Below are positions 51,519 to 61,642 of a stretch of DNA of 64,000 bases, one piece after another (position 1 is the first letter of the stretch; the number at the start of each line of letters is the position of its first letter). The notes under the pieces are model-generated. The model had not been told where the DNA came from, ran no database searches, and was given only the letters and a program-made list of their open reading frames with translations. This stretch comes from Candidatus Pseudothioglobus singularis PS1. Lineage in GTDB: Bacteria > Pseudomonadota > Gammaproteobacteria > PS1 > Pseudothioglobaceae. The stretch covers positions 1,488,001-1,552,000 of the forward strand of contig NZ_CP006911.1 in assembly GCF_001281385.1 (NCBI RefSeq). Direction: 5' to 3'. Position numbers and translations under genes: made by a program.

Positions 51519-54500
51519 GTATTGTCTATCCGCAAGAATCTGGGTCATTTTCCTCTGACTTAAAAAAAAATTATTGGGGATCATTATTTGGGTCCTCAGA
51601 AGCTCTTGCACTTATAGAGCTTGCAGAATCAAATCAATGTGTTGTTCTCTATATTGCGAGAGACATTGCACATCATGATGAAATTAAAAAAGCGCTTTTA
51701 TTTTTTAGAACATCTATAGATATATTAGATTTTGATAGCTGGGAAGTGTTAGCTTTTGATCACTTCTCACCTCATCCTGACATTATTTCATCAAGGATTC
51801 ATACCTTATCCAAATTATTATCTATCGACAGTGCAATTGTTGTTACAACACTTGAAACGCTCTCCCAAAGATTGTGCCCAAAGGAATACATTAATCAGTA
51901 CAGCCTAAATTTAAAGACTCGACAGAGTCTTGAGATTGATTCATTTGTTGAAAGCTTAATTAAAATTGGATATAGAAGAGTAACAACTGTAATGGAGCCA
52001 GGAGAGTTTTCCATAAAAGGCGCACTGATAGATCTGTACCCTATGGGCGCAGCAAATCCATTCAGAATTGACCTTTTTGATAATGAGATTGATTCTATAA
52101 GGTCCTTCGATCCATCCACCCAAAGATCTATAGAGGTGATTGAGGAAATTCACCTTTTGCCAGCTAGAGAATTTGCTTCCGATAGTGCCAGCATTAATAT
52201 ATTCAAGGAAAACTATCTGTCTGAGTTTGGAAATACTGATGGCTTTATATATACAGAAGTCAGTGAAGGAAGATACCCTGGAGGAATTGAGTTCTATTTG
52301 CCATTATTCTTTAATGGAACAAATACTTTGTTTGATTACATTCCTAATAACTCAATGATTGTTTATCAAAAAGGGCTTGATGAGTTACTAGAAAATCAGA
52401 GTATTGAATTATTATCAAGGTTTAATTATTGTCAAAGTTCACTGGAAAGACTTCCCCTTCCAATCAATAAAGTTTTCGTGGATAGTAATGATTTTTTTAG
52501 TTCACTCAATGAAAAAAAACTAATACAAATACAGACTTCAAAAATACAGCAGAAGACAGGCCTTAATTTTACATCCTCAATACTCCCACCCCTCAAAATT
52601 GAAGCTCAAGCAAAAAACCCACTTAACAAATTAATCAAATTTATTGAGGGTTTTGAGGGAAGGGTCTTAATTGTATGCGAATCGGATGGAAGACAGAGCG
52701 TTTTAGTAGATTTGTTATCGTCATATAAACTGAATCCCACTCAATGTTCTGATTGGATTGATTTTATTAATCACAGCTCAAAACTCTGTATTACAAGTGC
52801 AAGTCTCAACGAAGGTGTTGTATTTAAAAAAATAGCAATCATTTCTGAGAATAATTTATTCGGTAAGGATGCTATTAAGCAAAGGCGTAGACGGCGAGCT
52901 AAACATAAAGATTTTGATGAAGCGATAAAAAGTTTAGTTGAAATTAAACTTGGAGATCCAGTTGTACATGAACACTATGGAGTGGGGCGATACCTAGGAC
53001 TTGAAAGCAGAAGTTTTGATGAAAATCAACAAGACTTTCTCTCTCTAGAGTATGCAAATGGATCAAAATTAATGGTTCCAATAACCAGCCTTAATTTGAT
53101 CTCAAGATATTCTGGTGTGAGCTCTGATCACGCACCTCTTCACAAACTTGGAAGCCAGCAATGGATAAAAGCAAAAAGAAAAGCAGCTGAAGCACTCTAT
53201 GATGTGGCAGCCGAGCTACTAGAAATCTATGCTAAGAGACAATCTCAAAAAGGATTTTCTTATCCAGCTCCCAATGACTCTTATAGTTCTTTTGTCTCAA
53301 GTTTTAAATTTGAAGAAACACCTGATCAGCTTAAAACAATGGATGATGTTCTACTTGATATGCAGTCTGATAGGCCAATGGATCGATTAGTTTGTGGTGA
53401 TGTCGGTTTTGGGAAAACTGAAATTGCAATGAGGGCAGCTTTTCTAGCAGTTGAATCTGGAAAGCAAGTAGCCATTCTAGTACCCACAACCCTATTAGCT
53501 AATCAGCATTTCCAAACTTTTAATGATCGTTTTTCAAAATTTCCCATTGTTATTAAATCTTTATCTAGATTCCAAGATGCGAGAGAACAAAAACAAATCA
53601 AGCTGAATCTAAAGGAAGGAAAAATTGATATTATTATAGGAACTCATAAACTGATCCAAGGTGACATTAAATATCAAAAATTAGGACTTATTATTATTGA
53701 TGAAGAGCATCGATTTGGCGTTAAACAAAAAGAATCATTAAAAAAAATCCGTGGTCAAAGTGACATATTAACAATGACTGCAACCCCTATACCACGCTCC
53801 TTAAATATGGCCCTAGGATCTTTAAAGGAACTTTCAATTATTGCCTCACCTCCTGCAAAAAGAACAGCAATTCAGACTTTTGTAGATCAGTGGAATGACA
53901 ATACAATAGTTGAAGCATGCTCTAGAGAGATTCATAGAGGCGGTCAAATCTTTGTTGTTCACAATGACATCGATTCTATAGACAATATGGCTGAGTCATT
54001 AAGAGTGCTTATGCCCAATTTAAAGATTCGAATTGCTCATGGTCAAATGCCAAGCAAAGAACTTGAACAAATAATGACTGATTTTTATCATCAGCGCTTT
54101 CAAGTCTTAGTATGCACAACAATAATAGAGACCGGAATAGATATCCCAAGTGCAAACACCATCATTATAAATAATGCGCAAAATTTTGGTCTTGCTCAGC
54201 TTCACCAATTAAGAGGAAGAGTTGGACGCTCACATCACAAAGCATATGCATATCTCGTCATAAAATCTCATCAATCTATTACTGAAAATGCCAAGAAACG
54301 TCTTGATGCAATTGCATCATTAGAGGAACTCGGCGCTGGCTTTATGTTGGCCAATCATGATTTAGAGATAAGGGGTGCAGGAGATTTATTAGGAGAAAAT
54401 CAAAGTGGGAAAATTTCAGAAATTGGCTTTAATCTTTATCATGACTTATTAAAACGAACGATTCATGCCATTAAGAATAATAAACAGCTAGATATTAAAG

Positions 54501-54946
54501 AAGCACTTACTGAAGAGGTTGAGATTAACCCTGGTATAGCTTGCATTATTCCAGATACCTACCTTCCAGATGTTCATGAACGATTAATCCTCTATAAGAG
54601 AATTGCTAGTGCGAATAATGAGGAAGAATTGAAAGATCTTAAGATTGAAATGATAGACCGTTTTGGTCTTCTTCCAGACTCAACAAGTAACTTGTTCGAA
54701 TCCTCCTCATTAAAAAACTACTCAAATGATATCGGTGTTTTGAAAATTAATATTTACGATGATAAAGCTGAAATTACTTTAAATGAAAAGAATAGTATCG
54801 ACGCATCCAAAATTATTGGCCTTATCCAAACGAAACCAACCCAGTATCAATTAAAAAATCAAAATACTATCGTTATTAATGAATCTATGGAGCCTGACAT
54901 GTCAAGAATTAGAAAGATAAGCAAGCTACTCAGTGCAATCGCTTAG
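51515..54946 (+). CDS. mfd: transcription-repair coupling factor
   Basis: Releases RNA polymerase stalled at DNA damage and recruits UvrA. In order it has a UvrB-like N-terminal region, the RNA-polymerase-interacting domain (GDPVVHEHYGVGRYLGLE, about residue 485), RecG-like helicase motifs (GDVGFGKTEIAMRAA; IIDEEHRFGVKQKE; TATPIPRSLNMALG; QLRGRVGRS) and a C-terminal TRCF domain. 1143 residues, full length. Co-translated with the Maf gene. Confidence 0.97.
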   Translation: MSIVYPQESGSFSSDLKKNYWGSLFGSSEALALIELAESNQCVVLYIARDIAHHDEIKKALLFFRTSIDILDFDSWEVLAFDHFSPHPDIISSRIHTLSKLLSIDSAIVVTTLETLSQRLCPKEYINQYSLNLKTRQSLEIDSFVESLIKIGYRRVTTVMEPGEFSIKGALIDLYPMGAANPFRIDLFDNEIDSIRSFDPSTQRSIEVIEEIHLLPAREFASDSASINIFKENYLSEFGNTDGFIYTEVSEGRYPGGIEFYLPLFFNGTNTLFDYIPNNSMIVYQKGLDELLENQSIELLSRFNYCQSSLERLPLPINKVFVDSNDFFSSLNEKKLIQIQTSKIQQKTGLNFTSSILPPLKIEAQAKNPLNKLIKFIEGFEGRVLIVCESDGRQSVLVDLLSSYKLNPTQCSDWIDFINHSSKLCITSASLNEGVVFKKIAIISENNLFGKDAIKQRRRRRAKHKDFDEAIKSLVEIKLGDPVVHEHYGVGRYLGLESRSFDENQQDFLSLEYANGSKLMVPITSLNLISRYSGVSSDHAPLHKLGSQQWIKAKRKAAEALYDVAAELLEIYAKRQSQKGFSYPAPNDSYSSFVSSFKFEETPDQLKTMDDVLLDMQSDRPMDRLVCGDVGFGKTEIAMRAAFLAVESGKQVAILVPTTLLANQHFQTFNDRFSKFPIVIKSLSRFQDAREQKQIKLNLKEGKIDIIIGTHKLIQGDIKYQKLGLIIIDEEHRFGVKQKESLKKIRGQSDILTMTATPIPRSLNMALGSLKELSIIASPPAKRTAIQTFVDQWNDNTIVEACSREIHRGGQIFVVHNDIDSIDNMAESLRVLMPNLKIRIAHGQMPSKELEQIMTDFYHQRFQVLVCTTIIETGIDIPSANTIIINNAQNFGLAQLHQLRGRVGRSHHKAYAYLVIKSHQSITENAKKRLDAIASLEELGAGFMLANHDLEIRGAGDLLGENQSGKISEIGFNLYHDLLKRTIHAIKNNKQLDIKEALTEEVEINPGIACIIPDTYLPDVHERLILYKRIASANNEEELKDLKIEMIDRFGLLPDSTSNLFESSSLKNYSNDIGVLKINIYDDKAEITLNEKNSIDASKIIGLIQTKPTQYQLKNQNTIVINESMEPDMSRIRKISKLLSAIA

Positions 54947-54992
54947 TGTGATTAAATCAAAGAAATGAGGAGATGAAAAAGAGTCAAATACG

Positions 54993-55604
54993 CTATACCA
55001 TTGGCACACTTTTGGGCGAAAAATACTTAATAGCTGGAACAATTACCAGTGCTGCAAAAAATAATACGACTAAGCAACCTAATAGGTCTCCGATTAGATA
55101 ATTTTTTATAAACACTGTCGCGTTGATTTGCTCCATGGCTGCGTCTTTGGATGCGATATATGAATTTATAAAGAAAGAGCTAATGGTATTAAATAAAGCA
55201 GTAAGAATTGCTAAGAAAAGTAGGTGCTGAAAAACTACCTTACCCCCATCAAAAAAATTTGATAATTTAAAGAATTTCATACTAGCAATGGCAATTATTG
55301 GCGCAATCACAGCTGCAATATTTTGAACTATTGTATCTTGCGTCATCATCATCGGCGCAGAGTGAAACCAAACATCTGCAAAATGTGTTGCCAATAATGC
55401 TGCTAGAACAACTTTATAGTCAAACAATAAGAAACACAATGACATAGCACCTAATGGAAGCCAAATTAGGTTTCCAATATAAGGATAAGACGGTCCATTA
55501 ATAAAGGTAGCAAATATAATAGCCAAAAAGGTAACAATTTGCGGCTGCAAAAATATTTTTAGATTATGGTATGTTGACTCACTTTTCTCAACATTTAAAG
55601 TCAT
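54993..55604 (-). CDS. MASE1-like integral membrane protein without output domain
   Basis: A 203-residue protein with about six hydrophobic segments. IWLPLGAMSLCFLLFDYKVVL and YLIGDLLGCLVVLFF resemble the WLPSGIAL and GDxLG motifs of MASE1-type sensor membrane domains. MASE1 is normally fused to kinases or diguanylate cyclases, but nothing follows the membrane part here. It has a clear AGGAG site (GTAGGAGAAGAC before ATG) and a structured leader. Function unknown; sensing or transport are both possible. Confidence 0.65.
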   Translation of the reverse strand: MTLNVEKSESTYHNLKIFLQPQIVTFLAIIFATFINGPSYPYIGNLIWLPLGAMSLCFLLFDYKVVLAALLATHFADVWFHSAPMMMTQDTIVQNIAAVIAPIIAIASMKFFKLSNFFDGGKVVFQHLLFLAILTALFNTISSFFINSYIASKDAAMEQINATVFIKNYLIGDLLGCLVVLFFAALVIVPAIKYFSPKSVPMV

Positions 55605-55623
55605 GTCTTCTCCTACGCTTTTT

Positions 55624-55651
55624 AAGGTGTCGTTTCGATGCCCCTCACCTT
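55624..55651 (-). promoter_or_regulatory. stem-loop in the leader of the MASE1-like gene
   Basis: The minus strand can pair AAGGTG with CACCTT, with an inner TCG-AAA-CGA hairpin and a bulged AGGGGCA. The element ends about 20 bases before the start codon, overlapping the region a ribosome would approach. I do not recognise a known riboswitch. It could be an RNA regulatory element or a protein-binding site. Confidence 0.4.
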
Positions 55652-55832
55652 TTTATATTCTCGCCTTTATATTGGCCTTGAACTTCTCCACTCTTATTAG
55701 TTCAAATTAAACAACTTACAAGCAAAACAAAAGCTTTTTTGCAAAAATGAAGTCGCATGATTTAACTTATTTCTAATGCAGAATAAAAAAAATACTAAAT
55801 TAAGTCTACTCTAAATTTTCTAAATTTTAATA

Positions 55833-56117
55833 TTATTTTTGAAAAGACAAAATCATCTCCCTCTTATCTTCAGAAGATTGATTTGCGCTAATAATACTAT
55901 TTGATGTTAGAAAAAGAACTGCCCTTTTAATAGTGGATAAAGAATATTTTGAGAAGTATGGATCATTTTTAATTGAAGTAATCGTAACATGAGTATTAGA
56001 GGTAATATAAGAGAACACTGCTCTTTCTACTTCCGAGTAACCACTCAAACCAAGCTCTTTTTCACACTCATCAAGGGCCTGTCTAAGTTGGAATAACCTG
56101 TTAACCGCTTTTTTCAT
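55833..56117 (-). CDS. small winged-helix DNA-binding protein
   Basis: A 94-residue protein that looks like a MarR-like winged helix: a helix (SEVERAVFSYI), THVTITSIKND, a recognition-helix-like KYSLSTIKRAVLFLTSNSII, then a short wing (SEDKREMILSF). No ligand domain. It lies 228 bases ahead of the MASE1-like gene on the same strand. An inverted repeat 63 bases upstream of its own start suggests autoregulation. Targets unknown. Confidence 0.6.
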   Translation of the reverse strand: MKKAVNRLFQLRQALDECEKELGLSGYSEVERAVFSYITSNTHVTITSIKNDPYFSKYSLSTIKRAVLFLTSNSIISANQSSEDKREMILSFQK

Positions 56118-56179
56118 TTACTACCTCAAGCAATATATAAAGAAATTATAAATTACGTCACTTAATTAATTTAGTGCAA

Positions 56180-56200
56180 GTATACAATAATTTTGTACAC
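56180..56200 (-). promoter_or_regulatory. operator-like inverted repeat upstream of the winged-helix gene
   Basis: Half-sites GTATACAA (56180-56187) and TTGTACAC (56193-56200) match at seven of eight positions around five bases. A TATACT on the minus strand overlaps one half-site and could be a -10 element. Confidence 0.45.
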
Positions 56201-56251
56201 CTGGAAAATCAATAAATTTCAATGAGTACTTACTTCTAATATATCAAGTAT

Positions 56252-57250
56252 TTAGAGATTAAATTGTTGTTTGAGACTAATATACTCAATTGCTTTAATT
56301 CTTGGACCAAATTGACTTACAACCCTTGAAGAAGCGGCATTAGCAAAATCAGCAGCCCAACCAAAGTCCTTGCCCTGACCTAAAGCAAACAAAAAAGAGC
56401 CTGCAAACATATCCCCTGCACCATTCGTATCGACTGCACTTGCCATTACCCCAGCAGTTTGTATTAGACGAGTTCCATCAAAAACTAAGGATCCACCAGG
56501 TCCCCTAGTAATTGCAAAAGTCTTTGCATATTTTTTTAACTCCTCTGCTGCAGCCTCAATTGTGTGTGTCCCAGTGAAACTTCTGGCCTCATCCCCATTA
56601 CAGAAGATGAGATCAAGACCATCATCGCCAATAATAGTTTTAATATTTTCAGAAAAAACTTCTACCACAAATGGATCAGAAAGGCTTAAAGAAGTTTTAA
56701 CTCCATTTTGTTTAGCAAATTTCATAGCATCTCTTGCAACTGCAGTTCTTTGATCATCAGTGACTACATAGCCTTCTATGTATAGCCAGTCTGAGCTTGC
56801 TAAAGCTTTTTCATCAACTTCTCGATAAGAAAGCTCAAGGCTTGCTCCTAAATTTGTATTCATAGTTCTTTCGGCGTCTGGCGTAACCATAACGAGGCAC
56901 TTGCCTGTTACCCCATTTGAAGGCTCTACCTGATGAAATTCAACGCCAGATTTGTTGAGGTCTTTAGCAAAGAAAACACCGACCTCATCATCTGCAACTT
57001 TACCCGAAAAGAATGTAGCAGAGCCAAACTGACTGGCAGCTACAACAGAATTACAGGCAGAGCCACCACAACTCATCTTCACAGGGATGCGCTGTGTTGT
57101 TAGAGAGTCAATCAGATATTTTTGTCGCTCTTCATCAACAAGTGTCATTAGGCCTTTACCAATTTCGTTATCACTTAGAAATGAGTCACTCACAATAACT
57201 TCTGTATCAACAATAGCTGCGCCAATGCCATAAATATCATATTTTTTCAT
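56252..57250 (-). CDS. PfkB-family sugar/nucleoside kinase (adenosine-kinase-like)
   Basis: A ribokinase-fold enzyme of 332 residues with MSCGGSACNSVVAASQFG near the N terminus and DTNGAGDMFAGSFLFALGQG near the C terminus carrying the catalytic Asp. The layout matches bacterial adenosine-kinase-like proteins; another nucleoside or sugar remains possible. It is the last gene of a minus-strand row from hemE through trpA-accD-ispH, 33 bases after ispH. Confidence 0.85.
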   Translation of the reverse strand: MKKYDIYGIGAAIVDTEVIVSDSFLSDNEIGKGLMTLVDEERQKYLIDSLTTQRIPVKMSCGGSACNSVVAASQFGSATFFSGKVADDEVGVFFAKDLNKSGVEFHQVEPSNGVTGKCLVMVTPDAERTMNTNLGASLELSYREVDEKALASSDWLYIEGYVVTDDQRTAVARDAMKFAKQNGVKTSLSLSDPFVVEVFSENIKTIIGDDGLDLIFCNGDEARSFTGTHTIEAAAEELKKYAKTFAITRGPGGSLVFDGTRLIQTAGVMASAVDTNGAGDMFAGSFLFALGQGKDFGWAADFANAASSRVVSQFGPRIKAIEYISLKQQFNL

Positions 57251-57283
57251 TAACTTAGAACTCCAAATTGATTAATAAATAAT

Positions 57284-58213
57284 TTATACTTTGAGTAGAG
57301 CTGGAATTGGAAAACTCACAGACTCTTCTGTACCACCGAGCTCGATAACTTCAGATCCACCATTAGACACTAGAAATGAAACAACCTCCTGAACCAATAT
57401 CTCAGGCGCTGATGCTCCTGCAGTTATGCCAATAGAACTAATACCATCAAGCCATTCAATATCAATATCCTCAGGACTATCAATTAAATAAGATGGTTTA
57501 CCTTTATTATCAGCAATTTCTTTAAGGCGATTTGAATTTGAAGAATTTTTTGACCCAATTACAATAAGGATTTGAGAATGCTTAATGACCTCTTTAACTG
57601 AGTCTTGACGGTTTTGAGTTGCGTAGCAAATATCACTCTTTTTAGGGGACTGAATATTAGGAAATTTTACTTTCAAGGCATCTACAATCTCATTTGTATC
57701 ATCGACTGATAGGGTAGTTTGAGTTGTGAAAGAAATATCTCTGTCTTTTTGCAGATCTATTTTCTCAACGTCACTTATTGATTCAACCAAGGTGATATTA
57801 TTATTTTCAGTTGCCTGCCCAAGAGTTCCTTCTACTTCGGGATGCCCAGCATGTCCAATAAGAATAACCTGATGATTATATTTTTGGCGACGTGTTACCT
57901 CTTTATGTACTTTTGTAACGAGTGGACAAGTAGCATCATAGATGATAGCGGAGATACCATTAGTCTCTTTTCTAACAGCTTGCGATACGCCATGTGCACT
58001 ATAAATGACCACACTCCCACTTGGAACCTCAGAAATTTCATCAACAAATATAGCCCCTTTATTTTTAAGGTTCTTTACAACATATTTATTATGGACTACT
58101 TCGTGACGAACGTAGATTGGAGGTCCATGTTTTTCAATGGCACGCTCAACAATCTCGATAGCGCGATCAACTCCTGCACAAAAACCCCTCGGATTTGCTA
58201 AATATATCTTCAA
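57284..58213 (-). CDS. ispH: 4-hydroxy-3-methylbut-2-enyl diphosphate reductase
   Basis: Last enzyme of the MEP isoprenoid pathway, with a 4Fe-4S cluster. LANPRGFCAGVDRAIEIVE (Cys12), DATCPLVTKVH and SDICYATQNRQ supply the three cluster cysteines, and VIGSKNSSNSNRL and TAGASAPE are also typical. 309 residues. The start is TTG at 58213 in the standard position (KIYLANPRG); no ATG is available. It follows accD by 27 bases. Confidence 0.96.
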   Translation of the reverse strand: MKIYLANPRGFCAGVDRAIEIVERAIEKHGPPIYVRHEVVHNKYVVKNLKNKGAIFVDEISEVPSGSVVIYSAHGVSQAVRKETNGISAIIYDATCPLVTKVHKEVTRRQKYNHQVILIGHAGHPEVEGTLGQATENNNITLVESISDVEKIDLQKDRDISFTTQTTLSVDDTNEIVDALKVKFPNIQSPKKSDICYATQNRQDSVKEVIKHSQILIVIGSKNSSNSNRLKEIADNKGKPSYLIDSPEDIDIEWLDGISSIGITAGASAPEILVQEVVSFLVSNGGSEVIELGGTEESVSFPIPALLKV

Positions 58214-58240
58214 AATTTAATACACAATAGTTAAAAAAAA

Positions 58241-59092
58241 TTAACTAGCTGATGCTGGATGAAGCGCAGAGAGTATTTGAAAAATTTTATTTCTAAGCTC
58301 TGATCGAGGAACAATCATATCAATAGCACCCTTCTCAAGCAAAAATTCACTTCTTTGAAAACCCTCTGGTAACTCCTCACGAACCGTCTGCTCAACCACT
58401 CTCGCTCCTGCAAAACCAATTCTTGCGTTTGGCTCTGCAATTTGTATGTCACCGAGCATCGCAAGACTAGCAGAAACACCTCCCATCGTTGGATCAGTTA
58501 AAACTGAAATGAATGGTATTTTATTATCAGATAGTAACTTCACCGCAAGAGATGTTTTAGACATCTGCATTAATGAGAAAAGTCCTTCTTGCATTCTAGC
58601 ACCACCACTTGCCGAAAAACAAACTAAAGGCTGATTATTCTTGATAGCTAGATGAGCCGCTCGAACAAACTTTTCACCCACTACGGAGCCCATTGACCCG
58701 CCCATAAAGCTAAAATCAAATGCAACTGTGACAATTGGCATGCCCTTTAAAAAACCAGATTTTGCAATGAGTGCATCTTTTTCTTTAGTCTTTTTTTGTG
58801 CATCTTGATAACGATCTTTATATTTCTTTTGATCTTTGAACTTAAGAGGGTCGACTGATTGAATATTTGGAGCTATCTCAACTTGATTCTCCATATCAAG
58901 AAAATCTTGAATGCGCCTTCTGGCAGAAATTCTTAAATGGTGATTACACTTTGGACAGACATATAGAAGGCGTTCAAGTTCCTCTTGATAAAGAACCCTA
59001 TTGCACTCAGGACATTTGCTCCAGAGTCCTTCTGGAATATTTTTTTTAGCATTCTTGCCAATCGATGGCATTATTTTTTCTAACCAACTCAT
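58241..59092 (-). CDS. accD: acetyl-CoA carboxylase carboxyltransferase subunit beta
   Basis: Beta subunit of the carboxyltransferase for malonyl-CoA synthesis. The zinc ribbon is CPECNRVL (two Cys near residue 28) and CPKCNHHL (near 47), followed by the crotonase-like core with [16 protein letters not shown] and [12 protein letters not shown]. 283 residues. It follows trpA in the conserved trpA-accD order; the target of BirA (accB) is not in this window. Confidence 0.96.
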   Translation of the reverse strand: MSWLEKIMPSIGKNAKKNIPEGLWSKCPECNRVLYQEELERLLYVCPKCNHHLRISARRRIQDFLDMENQVEIAPNIQSVDPLKFKDQKKYKDRYQDAQKKTKEKDALIAKSGFLKGMPIVTVAFDFSFMGGSMGSVVGEKFVRAAHLAIKNNQPLVCFSASGGARMQEGLFSLMQMSKTSLAVKLLSDNKIPFISVLTDPTMGGVSASLAMLGDIQIAEPNARIGFAGARVVEQTVREELPEGFQRSEFLLEKGAIDMIVPRSELRNKIFQILSALHPASAS

Positions 59093-59104
59093 ACTATGCC
59101 TTAG

Positions 59105-59905
59105 TTAAGTAATTGCACTCGAGATTTCTTTTGCTAAATTTCCAACTTTGGTAACCATTTTATCCTTATCAGATGCGAGCTCTTCGACAATAGAGACAAG
59201 GGCACTTCCAACTATCACTGCATCAGCATTTTCACCAACCTGTTTTGCAGTGTCAGCATCTTTTATACCAAAACCAACACCCACTGGAAGTTGAATATAA
59301 TTCCTCATTCGTTCAAGGTGATAATTGACCGAGTCAATATCAAGATTTGCAGCGCCAGTTACCCCCTTGAGGGAAACATAATAAATATATCCACTGGCTA
59401 TTTTCGAAATTTGCTCTAAGCGCTCATCTGTCGTTGTAGGGGCAACCAGAAAAATTAAATCAATCTTATATTTATCCAGCTCCTGTTTAAGATCTGCAGC
59501 TTCTTCAGGCGGCATATCAACAACCAAAATGCCATCAACTCCAGCCTCGTCTGCTCTAATAGCAAACTCTTTGTAGCCATAGACTTCAATAGGGTTGGTA
59601 TAGCCCATCAAAACGATACCTGTCGTCTGATTGTGCTCTCTAAACCTCTCCACTATTGCAAAAACAGAATCTAAGTTGATACCGTCTGCAACTGCTCTTT
59701 CATGTGACTTTGCAATGACAGGCCCATCTGCCATTGGATCAGAGAACGGCATTCCCAATTCGATAATGTCGGCGCCACTATCAGCCAAAGTGAAGACAAG
59801 AGCCTCACAGCCATCTAACCCACCATCACCAGCAGTAATAAATGGAATGAAGGCGGTCTGATCTTGATCATCAAGTTTTTTAAAGATATTAGAGATTCTT
59901 GACAT
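59105..59905 (-). CDS. trpA: tryptophan synthase alpha subunit
   Basis: Cleaves indole-3-glycerol phosphate; a TIM barrel. IIELGMPFSDPMADGPVI contains the catalytic Glu and Asp, and GVGFGIKDADTAKQV and AVIVGSALV bind phosphate. 266 residues. trpB, which normally precedes it, is not adjacent; the gene upstream is hemE. Confidence 0.96.
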   Translation of the reverse strand: MSRISNIFKKLDDQDQTAFIPFITAGDGGLDGCEALVFTLADSGADIIELGMPFSDPMADGPVIAKSHERAVADGINLDSVFAIVERFREHNQTTGIVLMGYTNPIEVYGYKEFAIRADEAGVDGILVVDMPPEEAADLKQELDKYKIDLIFLVAPTTTDERLEQISKIASGYIYYVSLKGVTGAANLDIDSVNYHLERMRNYIQLPVGVGFGIKDADTAKQVGENADAVIVGSALVSIVEELASDKDKMVTKVGNLAKEISSAIT

Positions 59906-59973
59906 ATTGTTATTATTATTATTTATTACGAAATTTTAACATAGAGAGACTCTCACTCTATTTAAGTGATTTT

Positions 59974-61014
59974 TTATTTTGAGTATGAATGGACCGCATC
60001 AACCAAGGCCTTCATACTTTCAGGATTAACATCTGGAGTGATGCCATGCCCCAGATTAAATACATGTCCCGTTGAGCCTTGAAACTGATCTAAAATTTTA
60101 TGTGCTTCACTTTTGATAACCTCAGCTGATGCATAAAGTACAGATGGGTCAAGGTTACCTTGAAGGGCAACTTTCGAGCCAATCCTTCTTTCTGCCTCTC
60201 CAATTTCAACTGTCCAGTCAATACCAACAGCATCGCAACCAGTTGCAGCAATTTGTTCAAGCCATGCGGATCCGCCTTTTGTAAAAAGCGTAACAGGTAT
60301 TGTTTTGCCTTCGGGGTTGCGGTTAATTCCAGCCACTATTTTTGACATATACATTAATGAAAAATTTTCATAACTGGCTTTATTTAAAAGACCACCCCAG
60401 GTATCAAAAATCATAACTGAGTCCACACCAGCCTCGATTTGAGAGTTAAGATAGTCAATAATTGTGTCAGCTAGAACATCTAAAAGTTGGTGCATATGCT
60501 TTGGATTTTCGTACATCAATCCTTTAACCTTTGAAAAGGTCTTACTGGAGCCGCCCTCAACCATATAAGTTGCAAGCGTCCATGGACTTCCGCTAAAGCC
60601 GATTAGTGGAACCCTTCCTTTAAGATTTTTTTTGATAACTGATACGGCCTCACTGACATAAGATAAATCTTTTGATACGTCAGGCTTAGTTAATTGATTA
60701 ATTTCTGAAAGTGAGCTCAGCGGGTGAGAAAATTTTGGACCCTCCCCTTCAACAAAGTGTAATCCAAGTCCCATTGCATCTGGAATAGTCAAAATATCAG
60801 AAAAGAGAATGGCTGCGTCTAAATCAAAACGCTCTAATGGTTGAAGTGTAACTTCACAGGCCAAATCACTTGATTTACATAGCGTTAAAAAATCACCCGC
60901 TTTTTTTCGAGTTGCTCGATATTCGGGCAAGTAACGACCTGCTTGTCTCATGACCCAAATAGGGGTTCTGGTGACCTCTTTTTTTAATAACGCATTAATG
61001 TAGTCAAAAGCCAT
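59974..61014 (-). CDS. hemE: uroporphyrinogen decarboxylase
   Basis: Decarboxylates uroporphyrinogen III to coproporphyrinogen III in haem synthesis. The signatures [16 protein letters not shown] (about 18-33) and [17 protein letters not shown] are present, and the catalytic Asp is in [14 protein letters not shown]. 346 residues. Confidence 0.97.
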   Translation of the reverse strand: MAFDYINALLKKEVTRTPIWVMRQAGRYLPEYRATRKKAGDFLTLCKSSDLACEVTLQPLERFDLDAAILFSDILTIPDAMGLGLHFVEGEGPKFSHPLSSLSEINQLTKPDVSKDLSYVSEAVSVIKKNLKGRVPLIGFSGSPWTLATYMVEGGSSKTFSKVKGLMYENPKHMHQLLDVLADTIIDYLNSQIEAGVDSVMIFDTWGGLLNKASYENFSLMYMSKIVAGINRNPEGKTIPVTLFTKGGSAWLEQIAATGCDAVGIDWTVEIGEAERRIGSKVALQGNLDPSVLYASAEVIKSEAHKILDQFQGSTGHVFNLGHGITPDVNPESMKALVDAVHSYSK

Positions 61015-61077
61015 TATGTTGTCTCAAAATAGTTGATTATATCAATTTTAAATTTTAATCTGAAGTTTCCTTTTGAC

Positions 61078-61103
61078 ACAAAAAAAGCCACATTTGTGGC
61101 TTT
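61078..61103 (-). terminator. rho-independent terminator of rpmE
   Basis: On the minus strand AAAGCCACAAATGTGGCT is followed by a T-run, just past the rpmE stop. The loop is very short. Confidence 0.88.
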
Positions 61104-61123
61104 AAGAGTCAATCAATTTGAAT

Positions 61124-61336
61124 TTAACGTTTGAAAGCGCCGTAGCGAGATTTGAACTTCTCTACTCGTCCAGCAGTATCCATAATCTTTTGCTTGCCTG
61201 TGTAAAAAGGGTGACAGCTTGAACAAACATCAAGATGAATTTCGTCTTTACCTGAAGTTGAGCGAGTCTCGAATGAGTTACCACAACTGCACACAACTTT
61301 TATTGTTTCATATGAAGGGTGAATATCTGTTTGCAT
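61124..61336 (-). CDS. rpmE: 50S ribosomal protein L31 (zinc form)
   Basis: A 70-residue protein with four cysteines in CSCG and [10 protein letters not shown], the zinc-binding (C+) L31 type, and the [14 protein letters not shown] end. Stands alone with its own terminator. No C- paralogue is visible here. Confidence 0.97.
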   Translation of the reverse strand: MQTDIHPSYETIKVVCSCGNSFETRSTSGKDEIHLDVCSSCHPFYTGKQKIMDTAGRVEKFKSRYGAFKR

Positions 61337-61378
61337 AGCCTTATATCTTCAAGTTTTTCAAAAAGTGGGAATTATATA

Positions 61379-61606
61379 CTATCTCTCTGCTGGGGTAAAT
61401 GTTTTAACAGTTAATGCATGGAGCTCGCCGCTTTTAATTTCTTCCTTGACAAGACCCAAAACCATACGCTGTCTTTGCAGCAAAGACAAACCCTCAAAGA
61501 CAGGGGATACTATAACAGCAGAGCAATTACAACCATCTCCCTCCATTGTTACATCTGAACTTTCAAGTCCTGATTCGAGCTTCAATTGAACTTCTTCTAG
61601 TGTCAT
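61379..61606 (-). CDS. BolA-family protein
   Basis: A 75-residue BolA/IbaG-like protein that likely binds monothiol glutaredoxin for iron-sulfur handling. GDGCNCSAVIVSPVFEGLSLLQRQRMV and ELHALTVKTFTP carry the conserved His. Closest in style to IbaG. The fork CNC is slightly unusual but near the normal cysteine position. Confidence 0.85.
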   Translation of the reverse strand: MTLEEVQLKLESGLESSDVTMEGDGCNCSAVIVSPVFEGLSLLQRQRMVLGLVKEEIKSGELHALTVKTFTPAER

Positions 61607-61642
61607 AATTTTTAATGTAATATTTTGAAATAATTATACGCT

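Noticed and set aside
55624-55651. Known riboswitch (SAM, preQ1, glycine, TPP)
   Set aside because: The conserved core sequences of these classes are not found; only a simple bulged stem is visible.
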